Shown here: positions 16,637-25,886 of the stretch, piece after piece
Numbering within the stretch: the stretch's first letter is position 1
Layout: every line of letters begins with the position of its first letter
Notes under the pieces: generated by a model
Told to the model about the DNA's origin: nothing
The model's database searches: none
What the model saw: the letters and a program-made list of their open reading frames with translations, nothing else
From: Pseudomonas akapageensis
Lineage (GTDB): Bacteria > Pseudomonadota > Gammaproteobacteria > Pseudomonadales > Pseudomonadaceae
DNA: 64,000 bases
Reading direction: 5' to 3'
Assembly (NCBI RefSeq): GCF_011355085.1
Contig: NZ_VXCP01000006.1
Span: forward strand, 62,001-126,000
Made by a program: the position numbers and the translations under genes

Positions 16637-18088
16637 TCATTGTTGCAAAACGGTGGCCTGGTTGAGGTTGCCGGTTTGCTGGACATCGGCGTTCATGCCG
16701 CTGCTGCTCTGGGTGACGTTGGCTGTGTTGCCCATGCCATTCTGATTGACGAACGCCATGTTGACGCCATCCGATTGTTTGACGATTGCGGTGTTGTCCC
16801 CGCCGCCGAGCTGATAGATATAGCTGAGGTTGCTGCTGCCCGACTGATCAAGCTCGACCTTGTTGCCAGCGCCGTAGGAGGAACCTTCGGCAAGGTTGCT
16901 CGTACCGTGCTGGTCGGCGACCAGGATGTTGTCGGTACCGTTCTGCTCGAAGTACAACTCGTTATAGGCTTCGCTCTGCTTGACGTTGGCGGAGTTGCCG
17001 CTGCCATTTTGATCGATCTGGGTGGCCTGGCCGACATCCTCCTGCTTGAGGGTGATGGTGTTGCCAGTGCCGTCCTGGTTCAGTACGGCGATCTGGCTGT
17101 CGCCGAACTGGCCACCATGCTCATTCTCCGGACCTTGCCAGTCGCTGGCGTAGATCTTGTTGTCATCGCCTGTGGTGGTGATCACCAGGCTATGGTTAAG
17201 GCCGGTCTGATAGGTCAAGGCATTGTTGCCATTGCCGTTCTGGAACAGGTTGGTGACTGAATTGCTCGATTCGTACTGGTCGGCGTAGATGGCGTTGGTG
17301 TTACCGATTTGCATGATCGTTGCCAGGTTGCTGCTGCCATAGCTTTGGTCGACGATCGTTTCGTTGGTATCACCGTTCTGCTCGACGCTGGCACGGCTGT
17401 TGCCCAATTGGCCATCCTGCCAGACTTCGGTGGAGTTGAAGTTGCCAGTCTGGTTCACGAGGACAATGCCGCCATCACTACTGCCCTGCTCGGCATAGGC
17501 CCAGTTGCCCTGGTCATACTGGTTGATTTCGATATCGCCATTTGTGTGGTTCAGGTGCTCGGCGGTGGCATAGCCGCTGTCACCGTACTGGTTGATCCTG
17601 GCGTTGTTTGCGCCGCCGAACAGCTGTTCGACATTGGCTTCGTTGTAGCTGCCGAGCTGGATCGTCTTGGCGATCGAGTCGAACTGACTTGCCTGCATGA
17701 CGAAGGAGAAGTTGCCGGAGTTCTCCTGTTTCTGCAGGACCTCGTTGTTGGTGCCCGAGGATTGGCTGGCGTGGGCAGTGTTGTAATCGCCTTTCTGTTT
17801 TTGCTCGATCTTGCCGGAGTCTTCCTGCATCTGTTCGGCGTAGCCCGCGTTGTAGGTGCCTTCCTGGTTCTGGTCGATGAGGTTGTCGGTAACGGTCTGA
17901 TAGGCGGCGGCATTGTTGCCTTCGCCATCCTGGAATTGAAGGGTGCTGGCCAGGTCGGCGCCGATCTGTTGCACGTCGGCGATGTTTTCGGCACCGAACT
18001 GGGTCTGTAACGAGTCACTCGTGGCAGCCGGGGTCTGGGTGCTGGCCAATACCAGCACAGCGGCAGCGAGGGGGTTGAGTTTGAACAT
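16637..18088 (-). CDS. csgA: Curlin-repeat protein, large CsgA-like
   Basis: A 483-residue secreted protein with signal peptide MFKLNPLAAAVLVLASTQTPA. The rest consists of about 20 imperfect curlin repeats of roughly 22 residues with the pattern Q-x-G-x-x-N-x-A-x-x-x-Q, for example QNGSGNSANVKQ, QNGMGNTANVTQ and QIGNTNAIYADQ. Curlins assemble on the cell surface into beta-helical amyloid fibres for biofilm matrix. E. coli CsgA has five repeats in about 150 residues, so this is about three times longer. GGAGG lies upstream of the ATG. It is the last gene of a four-gene operon. No csgC, csgE, csgF or csgG is visible in the window. Confidence 0.85.
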   Translation of the reverse strand: MFKLNPLAAAVLVLASTQTPAATSDSLQTQFGAENIADVQQIGADLASTLQFQDGEGNNAAAYQTVTDNLIDQNQEGTYNAGYAEQMQEDSGKIEQKQKGDYNTAHASQSSGTNNEVLQKQENSGNFSFVMQASQFDSIAKTIQLGSYNEANVEQLFGGANNARINQYGDSGYATAEHLNHTNGDIEINQYDQGNWAYAEQGSSDGGIVLVNQTGNFNSTEVWQDGQLGNSRASVEQNGDTNETIVDQSYGSSNLATIMQIGNTNAIYADQYESSNSVTNLFQNGNGNNALTYQTGLNHSLVITTTGDDNKIYASDWQGPENEHGGQFGDSQIAVLNQDGTGNTITLKQEDVGQATQIDQNGSGNSANVKQSEAYNELYFEQNGTDNILVADQHGTSNLAEGSSYGAGNKVELDQSGSSNLSYIYQLGGGDNTAIVKQSDGVNMAFVNQNGMGNTANVTQSSSGMNADVQQTGNLNQATVLQQ

Positions 18089-18148
18089 GGTGTTGCCTCC
18101 TTGTAAATCGCTTTGCTTGCGTGGTACTCGCTAGGGTTTGCCTGGGTG

Positions 18149-18646
18149 CTATTGGATCTGGCGAACTTCGACACGCTGGCCATTGCCGATCTGGCTGACA
18201 CTGCTGCGCAGACCGGCTCCGTTCTGTTCAATGCTGGCCCGATTGCCGCTTCCGTTCTGGTTGATCTGTGCCCGGTTACCCGAGCCGCTCTGGCTGATAG
18301 AGGCTTCGTTGCCATAGCCTTGTTGATTGATCATGGCGATCTGGTCGATGCCTTCCTGAAGAATCCACGCCTCCTGGGCGCTGCCGGCCTGGACGATCTG
18401 GCCGAGCAACGACTGGCCGTTCTGCTTGATCAGTGCTTCGTTGGTCTGGCCGTCCTGGCTGATGATTGCCCGCTGGCCATTGGGGGTGGTCATCAGGAAC
18501 ACTGGCGGGTCACCGAGGTCGCCGCCAGGGCCTATGTCGCCGTTGTCCATCAAGTCATCGGCGCGCAGCACCTGACCGGCCACGCACAGTGGCAAGGCGA
18601 GCACGACGATCAAGTGCCTGAACGAAATGCGCGTAAGACCTGGCAT
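18149..18646 (-). CDS. csgB: Curlin nucleator, CsgB-like
   Basis: A 165-residue protein with a hydrophobic signal-like N-terminus (about residues 10-28). Its C-terminal 100 residues hold curlin repeats: QDGQTNEALIKQNGQ, QQGYGNEASISQSGSGNRAQ, QNGSGNRASIEQNGAG and QIGNGQRVEVRQ. The short length, position before the larger curlin gene and R/K-containing repeats suit the CsgB role, a membrane-attached seed for fibre growth. The gene is 60 bases upstream of the csgA-like gene on the same strand. The residues after the signal (LMDNGDIGPGGDLGDPP) are acidic and glycine-rich and do not resemble a repeat. Confidence 0.8.
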   Translation of the reverse strand: MPGLTRISFRHLIVVLALPLCVAGQVLRADDLMDNGDIGPGGDLGDPPVFLMTTPNGQRAIISQDGQTNEALIKQNGQSLLGQIVQAGSAQEAWILQEGIDQIAMINQQGYGNEASISQSGSGNRAQINQNGSGNRASIEQNGAGLRSSVSQIGNGQRVEVRQIQ

Positions 18647-18691
18647 GTCGATGTCCTTTCAGGTTGAGTCCAATGAATCTTCAACGGTTGA

Positions 18692-18717
18692 CCCCGCCCC
18701 CTGTGAGGGAGGCGGGG
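18692..18717 (-). other. GC-rich hairpin between the adhesin-like and csgB-like genes
   Basis: CCCCGCC pairs with GGCGGGG, extended by CCC/GGG with one bulged base. It has no T-run. It probably adjusts the ratio of curlin to upstream gene expression rather than ending the operon. Confidence 0.45.
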
Positions 18718-18724
18718 CGGGCCG

Positions 18725-21265
18725 CTACTGCACTGTCACAGAAGCCGTGACCGTATTGCCGGCAGCCGATCGAGCAGTGACTGTCGGTGCTGCGCTTGGA
18801 GCGATGCTCGAGTTGTTGGCCACCAACCGCCAGCGGCCGGACACCGGTACATTCGTGGTGCCCAGGGTCACCAGGCCGTTCGGGGTGGTGGCCTGAACGG
18901 TGATGGTGTTGCCCGCAGTCGTCCCTGCGGTCCCGGAGATATCCCAGGTGAAGCGGTTGCCGGATTTGAGTGTGACCGTTGCCGCAGTGACGCTCAGGTT
19001 CTCGACGTTGGCCACAGGCGTGACCTGCACGGTGACCGTTGCCGGAGCCGAAAGGGCGCCCCTGCTGTCCCGGGCCCGGTAGGTGAAGGACGCACTGATG
19101 GCGTTCTGCAACCCGGCCGGTGGGGTGTAGGTGACCGTCGTGCCGTTGGTGGTCACTGTGCCTTGGCCGGCAGGCGGCTGGGTCAGGTTGACTACGGTCA
19201 GCGGCGTGTTGCCATCCGGGTCGGTGTCGTTGGCCAATACGTTCAGGGCGATCGCAGTGGTTTGGGTGGCACCGGTGTCATTGTTGGCAACAGGTGGCTG
19301 GTTGACCGGAGCCGTGACGGTCACCGTGATCGTTGCCGGGGCCGAGAGAGCACCCAGGCTATCGCGCACCTGGTAGGTGAAGGTCGCCGTGCCGGCAGTG
19401 GTCCCGGGTGTGAAGACCACAGTCGTGCCGTTGGTAGTGGCAGTGCCCCGACCTGCGGCAGGCTGGGTCAGGCCGACTACGGTCAGCGGAACATTGCCGT
19501 CCGGATCAGTGTCGTTGGCCAGCACGTTCAGGGTGATAGGTGCAGCCCCGGTGGTGGTGGTTGCGACGTCATTGCCGGCAACAGGTGCCTGGTTTGGCGG
19601 TGGCGTGACCGCCACGTTGACCGTGGTGACTGTCGACTTCACGCCCGTGGAATCCATGGCACGGTAGGTGAATGTTGCAGTGAACGGTGCAGTGACCACG
19701 GCCGGTGGGGTGAAGATCACCGCCGTCGTGCCGCTGAGTGCCACAGTACCCTGACCGGCAGCCGGTTGGGTGAGGTCCGTGACGGTGAGTGGGGTATTGC
19801 CGTTAAGCGCGGTGTCGTTGGCCAGTACGTCAATGGTCACTGGAGCGCCTTGTGTCGTGGTGGCGCTGTCTGCCGTAGTACGTGGTACCCCGTCGCCAGG
19901 TCCCTCAGGCGCATTGCCCACAACAGTCACCGGCTCGGTGTCGACACCACCGGCAGACGACTTGACGGTGAGGGTGGCAGGCGGTTGTGGCAGATCGTTG
20001 ACTGTCAGCTGTTGCCCAGTGCCGGACGTGGACAGGCGGCCAAAGCCCTCGGCAACCAGAACCGGAACATCGACCTCGTCGCTCGACGCCGCTTCAATGG
20101 TCAGGCGGTGATTGTTCCAGTCGTACCGTGCGGTCTGAATCTTGACCACGTCAATGAGCTTGCTCGAGAGCGAAGTCGGCTTGGTACTCAGCGGGTTGGC
20201 GGGGGGGAGCAGGTCGCTGGCGGTTACCACCACCAATTGCGGAGCGGCGCCATTGAAATTGTGTTGCGCGAAGTACAGCCCGTTGTTGTTGGTGTCCATG
20301 GGGATCAGGCAAGCAGGTGTCGCGCCGGGCAGCAGTGCGAGCGTCTCGCGGAAGCACAGCGACGAGTTGTTCGGTGCCTTGCCGAAGACTTCCACCTGGG
20401 TGCCGGCACCGGTGCGCCGATAGGTCGCCCGCTCCACTTCCAGCGGCGTTTGCTTGCGGTCGTCGAACAGCTTGCCGGTGACCGTGAACAGGTCGGTGCG
20501 GATCTTGGGTCCGTTCGGCCCGGGGCCCTGGATTTCTATGTAGTTGGTACCCTTGGGGCTGCCGGTGACGGCTTCGCTCAGGTTCGGGTCGCCGATGAAG
20601 GTTTCGACTACGCCGGTTTCCGGATTCGTCGCGTGATAGGGGCCGTTGACACTTTGCAGGAATGGCCCGATCTCGCCTTTCAGCGCGCCTGTGTAGTCAC
20701 CGGGTGCCCCGATGCCGATGTCGCGGGTGATGTTGATCGCCCGACGACCGGGGGTGGTGACGTTGAAGGTATCGAAACCGTAGGGGTGGGTCACAGTGTA
20801 GGTACCGGCACTGGGTACGGTGATGCGCATGCGGATCCGGGCGAAGGCGATCTGACCGCCATTGGCCGGGGCAGGCGTCGAAAATGCGGCTTCGACCGCG
20901 GCTGTATAGATTTCCAGCTCCATACCGCCAACGGCCGGGATTGCGGCCTGGGCCATGAACCAGAAGCCCTCGTCCGGGAAGTTGTCCGGGAAAACCATGG
21001 GCACGGTATCGTCATAGACCCCAGGGGCTACCGCCAGGGTGCACAAGTAGGAGGGTGGGGTGGTTGGAGCTACGTTGGGGCTTATGGCCTTGGATTGACA
21101 GAGTTCGAGTTTCTGATCGTTGTCGTCCTGGTACCACATCGGGAAGTGACCGTTAGCGGCGGTGTAAGGACCTGGGTCGACGGCTTTGAGACCGGCGTGT
21201 GCCGCCCCGGCCATCGAGAGGGATAGCCCCAGAGCGCTAAGCGCAAGGCGTGGCCATTTGTTCAT
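18725..21265 (-). CDS. Secreted protein of unknown family with tandem cadherin/Ig-like repeats
   Basis: An 846-residue protein with signal peptide MNKWPRLALSALGLSLSMAG...AHA. Residues about 25-430 form a domain shared with the adjacent 452-residue protein: AVDPGPYTAANGHFPMWYQD, LCTLAVAPGVYDD, FPDEGFWFM, HPYGFDTFNV and the block around INITRDIGIG. Residues about 490-770 hold three repeats of about 90 residues carrying LANDT and PPVANND motifs, typical of bacterial cadherin-like/Big adhesin domains. A further beta-type domain ends the protein. GGAGG precedes the ATG at 21265. It probably faces the cell surface with the curlins; the function of the N-terminal domain is unknown. Confidence 0.8.
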   Translation of the reverse strand: MNKWPRLALSALGLSLSMAGAAHAGLKAVDPGPYTAANGHFPMWYQDDNDQKLELCQSKAISPNVAPTTPPSYLCTLAVAPGVYDDTVPMVFPDNFPDEGFWFMAQAAIPAVGGMELEIYTAAVEAAFSTPAPANGGQIAFARIRMRITVPSAGTYTVTHPYGFDTFNVTTPGRRAINITRDIGIGAPGDYTGALKGEIGPFLQSVNGPYHATNPETGVVETFIGDPNLSEAVTGSPKGTNYIEIQGPGPNGPKIRTDLFTVTGKLFDDRKQTPLEVERATYRRTGAGTQVEVFGKAPNNSSLCFRETLALLPGATPACLIPMDTNNNGLYFAQHNFNGAAPQLVVVTASDLLPPANPLSTKPTSLSSKLIDVVKIQTARYDWNNHRLTIEAASSDEVDVPVLVAEGFGRLSTSGTGQQLTVNDLPQPPATLTVKSSAGGVDTEPVTVVGNAPEGPGDGVPRTTADSATTTQGAPVTIDVLANDTALNGNTPLTVTDLTQPAAGQGTVALSGTTAVIFTPPAVVTAPFTATFTYRAMDSTGVKSTVTTVNVAVTPPPNQAPVAGNDVATTTTGAAPITLNVLANDTDPDGNVPLTVVGLTQPAAGRGTATTNGTTVVFTPGTTAGTATFTYQVRDSLGALSAPATITVTVTAPVNQPPVANNDTGATQTTAIALNVLANDTDPDGNTPLTVVNLTQPPAGQGTVTTNGTTVTYTPPAGLQNAISASFTYRARDSRGALSAPATVTVQVTPVANVENLSVTAATVTLKSGNRFTWDISGTAGTTAGNTITVQATTPNGLVTLGTTNVPVSGRWRLVANNSSIAPSAAPTVTARSAAGNTVTASVTVQ

Positions 21266-21299
21266 AATGCCTCCGGATTCGAGATCGGGTGAGACGCGG

Positions 21300-22658
21300 T
21301 CATGGAACGAGGACCACTTCTTCGGTATCGGTACCGCCATTGGACGATTTCACCTCGACCCTGGCTGGGGGGATCGGTGACGGGGTCGACATCTGTTTCG
21401 AGGCGCCGTCGCCGGACATTTCAAGGATCAACGCGCCGTTTCCGGTGAAGGCCGTCAGGGTCACTGGGGCGGTCTCGTCACTGGTCGTGGCCTCCACCTT
21501 CAACGTCCCCGCGTGCCATTCGGCGGTTTGTATGGTCACCTGGTCGACAAGGGGCACCGAGACGGTGGTGGGCGTGCTGGTGAGGATTGCCGGCCGATTG
21601 TCAGCGGTCAGTTGCAGGTCGACCGGCACGCTGGGGTTCAGCGCAGTCTGGCCATACCAGTTGCCGGTGGCATTGGACTCGATCATCGCGGTGGTCTGGC
21701 CGTTGCTGACAAAGTCCGCGAGACCCGGTGGAGGCGGGGCCTGCATGAACACATCTTGCTGGGCAATGACACTACCGCTGCCGCTGCCGTTGCGGCGGGA
21801 GTAGGTGGCGCGCTGTGTAATCAGCGGTGTCGGCAGGGTCACCTGCGAAAGCTTGCCGGTTACAGCGAACAGGTTGGTACTGACGTTGATACCGTTGGGC
21901 CCTTCGACACGCACGAAGTTGGTATTGAACGGGCTGCCGGTCACAGGCTCGAGGAGGTTCGGGTCGCCAATGAAGGTGTCGGAACCGCCGTCGGGGTTAG
22001 CTTCGACGTAGGGGCCTCTGATGCTGCGCAGGAACGGACCGATATCGCCTTGCAAGGCGCCGTTGTAGGTTTTCGCAGCGCCGATGCCGACGTCGCGGGT
22101 CATGTTGATTGCCTTGCGGCCGCCAGTGTCGGTGAAGTCGGCCTGGGTAACATCGAACACATCGACGCCATAGGGGTGGGTAATGGTGTAGATCCCGGGG
22201 GTGGGGACATCCACCCGAATCCGGATGCGGGCGAAGCTGATCTGATCGCCTTCTTTCGGGTCGCCGCCGGAAAATGCCGCTTCGATAGCCGACACGTACG
22301 TCAGGTTGATGCCGCTCGCCGCATCGGTAATGCTGGCGTCGCCCATGAACCAGAACGCTTCGTCGGGGAAGTTGGTCGGGAAAACCAGGTCCTGGGTGTC
22401 ATCGAAAATGCCCGGAGCCACGGCCAACGTACACATGTATGCGGGCGCGCCGGGAGCTCCGGCGACGCGTGAACTGACATTCCTCGACAGGCACAGGTCG
22501 AGGGTTCGACCATGACTGTCCTGGTACCAGGAGGCGAATTCGCCGATTTGGGGGTTGTAAGGGCCTGGGTCGACAGCATAAAGCGCCGCCGTGGCCGATC
22601 CTTGGATGGCTGTCGTTAATACGATCACTGCAGTGATATGAGACAGTTTGTGCTGCAT
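21300..22658 (-). CDS. Secreted protein of unknown family, paralogous to its neighbour
   Basis: A 452-residue protein with an N-terminal signal-like helix (residues about 8-28). The body matches the N-terminal half of the protein at 18725: AVDPGPYNPQIGEFASWYQD, MCTLAVAPGIFDD, FPDEAFWFM, HPYGVDVFDV, and GPFLRSIRGPY with IGDPNL. It lacks the adhesin repeats and ends in a short beta-rich tail with TDTEEV, as its neighbour has TDTEPV before the repeats. It is the first gene of the curlin operon, 34 bases before the next gene, with a sigma-54 promoter candidate upstream. I do not recognise the domain. It may be a matrix or surface component that accompanies these curlins. Confidence 0.78.
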   Translation of the reverse strand: MQHKLSHITAVIVLTTAIQGSATAALYAVDPGPYNPQIGEFASWYQDSHGRTLDLCLSRNVSSRVAGAPGAPAYMCTLAVAPGIFDDTQDLVFPTNFPDEAFWFMGDASITDAASGINLTYVSAIEAAFSGGDPKEGDQISFARIRIRVDVPTPGIYTITHPYGVDVFDVTQADFTDTGGRKAINMTRDVGIGAAKTYNGALQGDIGPFLRSIRGPYVEANPDGGSDTFIGDPNLLEPVTGSPFNTNFVRVEGPNGINVSTNLFAVTGKLSQVTLPTPLITQRATYSRRNGSGSGSVIAQQDVFMQAPPPPGLADFVSNGQTTAMIESNATGNWYGQTALNPSVPVDLQLTADNRPAILTSTPTTVSVPLVDQVTIQTAEWHAGTLKVEATTSDETAPVTLTAFTGNGALILEMSGDGASKQMSTPSPIPPARVEVKSSNGGTDTEEVVLVP

Positions 22659-22967
22659 GAGTCTTCCCTCTTGCGATGAACCAGACCCGTGGGATGGAAC
22701 GGTGACAGGACCTTGGCAACTTTCGTACCAAAGCAGCTGAAAAGCCCGTGGGGCAAGGCATGGAGGGGTATTTCAAGAAAATGACAGGCGGTGCGATCGT
22801 CCCCGCTTGTGGGGGCTTTTGGGGACGGATGGGTATGTACGGGGTATGGGCTATGCTGTAGAAGGCATGCACAATGAAGGCAAATTACTATCACTGTGTG
22901 CTCAATGATTCACACAGCTTGAGAAGTGTGGGCTATACCAAAAAGAAAAGCGCCGGGGAATTCGTCA
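22659..22967. other. Divergent regulatory region between curlin operon and its two-component genes
   Basis: A 309-base gap holding the sigma-54 promoter candidate at 22715-22730, a purine-rich ribosome site before 22968, and an A/T-rich stretch near 22870-22920. No small gene is supported. Confidence 0.5.
22715..22730 (-). promoter_or_regulatory. Sigma-54 promoter candidate
   Basis: On the minus strand it reads TGGTACGAAAGTTGCC, which fits the consensus TGGCACG-N4-TTGCW, with GG and GC in the required register. It lies about 57 bases before the first gene of the curlin operon. A sigma-54 activator is encoded next door, which supports the reading. Confidence 0.7.
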
Positions 22968-24458
22968 ATGCAGATGGTCGAGCGCAAAGCGTCAACTTCT
23001 CGAAAGCAGGCGGGCGGCGAACGGACAGAGACTCGCCGCCCGTTCAACCTGTTGCGCTGGTTCTCACTGGTCAGCCTGGGCATTATCGCCTCGGTTGCAG
23101 TGGGCCTGGGCATTATCACAACCCGTTTTCTGGTGAACGAGAGCGTTGAACGCGATGGCTTGCTCACCGCGCAATTCATTCACGCCCTCGGTGCGGCCGA
23201 GGTGCGCCATGCCGATATCCCCAATCTGCGGACCATGGGCGAGCTGCTCGACTCGCGCCAGGACCAGAGCTTTCCCGGGGTCACCCCCGAGGCTCGCGCC
23301 CGTGCTCGAAGCGAATTCCTCGACCATATCGCCAACTTGCCGGATGTATTGCTGGCCAATATCTATGCGCCGGACCACGTGATCATCTGGTCGACCAACC
23401 CGGAGCTGATTGGCGAGCGCATTGACGATGATCCAGGCCTGGAGCGTGCCTTCCGCATGAAGGAACGGGTCTCGGCCAGCTATCACAAGGCCTTCGAGGA
23501 TCGGGAGGAACAACGGTTTCCCAGGGCTCCCGAGTTCCTGTTCATCGAGAACTACATCCCGTTGTTCGACGCCGATGAAAAGTCCGTCATGGCCATGGTC
23601 GAGATCTACAAGGAGCCCAAGGACCTGATCGTGCGCATCGAGCGCGGCTTCGTGCTGATCTGGATCGCCACCGCCTTCGGCGGCGGCCTGATCTACTTCG
23701 GCCTGTTCTGGATCGTGCGGCGTGCCGCAGGCCTTCTGGCTTCGCAGCAAAGGCAGCTGATCGCCAATGAAACCTTCGTGGCCATGGGCGAGATGTCCTC
23801 GGCGGTGGCGCACAGCCTGCGCAATCCTCTGGCCTCGATCCGCTCGAGCGCCGAGCTGGCCCAGGAAGTGGCCGGGGAACCTGCACGCAAGAACATCGAC
23901 GACATCATTGGCCAGGTCGACCGCATGTCCAAATGGGTGCGCGACCTGTTGCAGTCGTTGCGGCCATTGAACGACGCCTCTGAAGTGGTCAATCTGACGG
24001 CGACGGTACAGGACAGCCTGCATGCCTACGGACTGCAGATCAAACGGTCCAATGTCCAGATCGAGTATGACCCGCAACCGGTGCCACCGGTGGTCAGCCA
24101 ACAGGTGCAGTTGACGCAGATTATTAATAGTCTGCTTGCCAACGCACTGGAGGCGATGCCCACCGGCGGCGTTCTGAAAATCGAGTTTGAACCCGAGTCG
24201 GCCAGCGGTAATCTGCGTATGTCGCTGACCGACACGGGTAAAGGGATGACCCGACAACAACAACAGATGGTCTTCAAGCCGTTTTTCACCACCAAACAGG
24301 GTGGACTGGGAGTTGGCCTGGTACTCGTCAAACGAATCATGGAAAGATTCGGCGGCTCGGTCAGTCTGAGCAGCGGCGAAGAGGAAGGAACCCGCGTAAC
24401 CCTGGACTTTAGAATTGCAGAGGGAGGGGAACATGGAGCACAGCATTCTGGTCGTTGA
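22968..24458 (+). CDS. Membrane sensor histidine kinase
   Basis: A 496-residue inner-membrane kinase. A hydrophobic segment near residues 30-55 (starting FNLLRWFSL) and a second near 225-250 (WIATAFGGGLIYFGLFWIV) enclose a periplasmic sensor of about 170 residues. The HisKA box AVAHSLRNPLASIRSSAELA has the phospho-accepting His at residue 282. The ATPase motifs INSLLANALEAMP, DTGKGMT and GGLGVGLVLVKRIM follow. The ATG at 22968 has GGGGAA upstream; a GTG at 22926 extends the frame. It overlaps the regulator gene by 26 bases, so they form one unit. Its input domain resembles the fragment at 1-313. Confidence 0.92.
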   Translation: MQMVERKASTSRKQAGGERTETRRPFNLLRWFSLVSLGIIASVAVGLGIITTRFLVNESVERDGLLTAQFIHALGAAEVRHADIPNLRTMGELLDSRQDQSFPGVTPEARARARSEFLDHIANLPDVLLANIYAPDHVIIWSTNPELIGERIDDDPGLERAFRMKERVSASYHKAFEDREEQRFPRAPEFLFIENYIPLFDADEKSVMAMVEIYKEPKDLIVRIERGFVLIWIATAFGGGLIYFGLFWIVRRAAGLLASQQRQLIANETFVAMGEMSSAVAHSLRNPLASIRSSAELAQEVAGEPARKNIDDIIGQVDRMSKWVRDLLQSLRPLNDASEVVNLTATVQDSLHAYGLQIKRSNVQIEYDPQPVPPVVSQQVQLTQIINSLLANALEAMPTGGVLKIEFEPESASGNLRMSLTDTGKGMTRQQQQMVFKPFFTTKQGGLGVGLVLVKRIMERFGGSVSLSSGEEEGTRVTLDFRIAEGGEHGAQHSGR

Positions 24459-25863
24459 GGATGACGAACTTCTAGCTGAAAACATACAGACCTATCTTGA
24501 GCGCAAGAACTTCGAGACCATGGTTTGTCACTCGGCGGAAGAAGCCCTGGAACTGCTCAAGACCTGCCAACCGGATGTGGTCCTGACCGACAACTCCTTG
24601 CCTGGCATGAGCGGGCATGAGTTGATCAAGCACTTGAGCAGCACGGCGCCTGCACTCAAGCTGATCATGATGACCGGCTACGGCAACGTCGAAGATGCGG
24701 TCACGGCAATGAAGGAGGGGGCCTTTCACTACCTGACCAAGCCCGTGGCTTTGCCTGAACTGAAATTGTTGCTGGACAAGGCACTGGAGACCGAGCGCCT
24801 GGAACGCACGCTGTCGTTCTATCAGGAGCGTGAAGCCAACAATGCCGGACTCAAGGCGCTGATCGGCGAGTCGCCGGCGATGCGCTCGATGAAAGACATG
24901 ATCAACCAGTTGCTCGATGCCGAGCAGCGCATGGGCAACAGCGACCTGCCGCCGGTCCTGATCGAGGGTGAAACCGGTACCGGCAAGGAGCTGGTGGCCA
25001 GGGCCCTGCATTTCGACGGGCCGCGCAGCAAGGAACCCTTCGTCGAATTCAACTGTGCATCGATACCGGCGAACCTGATCGAGGCGGAATTGTTCGGCCA
25101 CGAAAAAGGTGCCTTCACCGACGCCAAGGACCGTCGGGTAGGCCTGGTCGAAGCCGCTGACGGCGGTACCCTGTTTCTCGATGAAGTCGGGGAAATGGAC
25201 CTGCTGCTGCAAGCCAAGCTGCTCAAGTTGCTCGAAGACCGGACCATTCGCCGGGTCGGTTCGGTGAAGGAGCGCAAGGTGGACCTGCGCATCATCAGTG
25301 CGACCAATTGCAACCTGGAACAGATGGTCCAGCAGGGCAAGTTTCGTCGAGACCTGTTCTTTCGCCTGCGCATCATTTCGATCAAGGTGCCGCGCCTGTA
25401 TCAGCGCGGCGAGGACATCCTGTTGCTGGCCAGGCATTTTCTCGCCAAGCACGGCAAGCGCTATGGCAAGCCGAACCTGCGTTTCAGCGCCCAGGCGCAA
25501 TCACTGCTGATGAGCTACAGCTGGCCGGGCAATGTGCGCGAGCTGCGCAACATGCTGGAGCAAACCGTGCTGCTGGCGCCGAATCCGGTCATCGAACCGA
25601 GCCAGTTGAATGTCTGCCTGAGCCTGGTCGATGAACCCACGCAGCCCGATGAGCGCATAGCCCACAGCTACACAGCCCCTGCCGAACACCATCACGATGA
25701 AGAAGAACTGCCCCACGGCGAAAGCGACCGGGTACGCAACATGCTCGACAGGACTGACTGGAACGTGACCAAGTCGGCTCGGCTGCTGGGGTTGACCCGG
25801 GACATGCTGCGGTATCGGATCGAGAAGCTGGGGTTGACCAGGCCTGACAAGCGGCATTGGTAG
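24433..25863 (+). CDS. NtrC-family sigma-54-dependent response regulator
   Basis: A 476-residue DNA-binding activator. The receiver domain (1-120) has Asp53 in VVLTDNSLPG and Lys in YLTKPV. The AAA+ domain follows, with Walker A GETGTGKE, the sigma-54 contact loop GAFTDA (a known variant of GAFTGA), Walker B GGTLFLDEVGEM and arginine-finger region FRRDLFFRLR. A C-terminal Fis-type helix-turn-helix (NVTKSARLLGLTRDMLRYRI) ends it. AGGGAGGGG precedes the ATG at 24433. Its partner is the overlapping kinase. The likeliest target is the sigma-54 promoter candidate of the divergent curlin operon. Confidence 0.93.
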   Translation: MEHSILVVEDDELLAENIQTYLERKNFETMVCHSAEEALELLKTCQPDVVLTDNSLPGMSGHELIKHLSSTAPALKLIMMTGYGNVEDAVTAMKEGAFHYLTKPVALPELKLLLDKALETERLERTLSFYQEREANNAGLKALIGESPAMRSMKDMINQLLDAEQRMGNSDLPPVLIEGETGTGKELVARALHFDGPRSKEPFVEFNCASIPANLIEAELFGHEKGAFTDAKDRRVGLVEAADGGTLFLDEVGEMDLLLQAKLLKLLEDRTIRRVGSVKERKVDLRIISATNCNLEQMVQQGKFRRDLFFRLRIISIKVPRLYQRGEDILLLARHFLAKHGKRYGKPNLRFSAQAQSLLMSYSWPGNVRELRNMLEQTVLLAPNPVIEPSQLNVCLSLVDEPTQPDERIAHSYTAPAEHHHDEEELPHGESDRVRNMLDRTDWNVTKSARLLGLTRDMLRYRIEKLGLTRPDKRHW

Positions 25864-25886
25864 ACTGGCTGAGACCGTGTCGCCTG

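Noticed and set aside
16637..18646. Regularly spaced DNA repeats suggestive of CRISPR
   Set aside because: They are degenerate curlin repeats in frame within two coding genes; no identical direct repeats with unique spacers occur.
19163..21226. 687-codon open frame on the plus strand
   Set aside because: It is opposite the adhesin-repeat gene, which has a signal peptide, ribosome site and recognised repeats.
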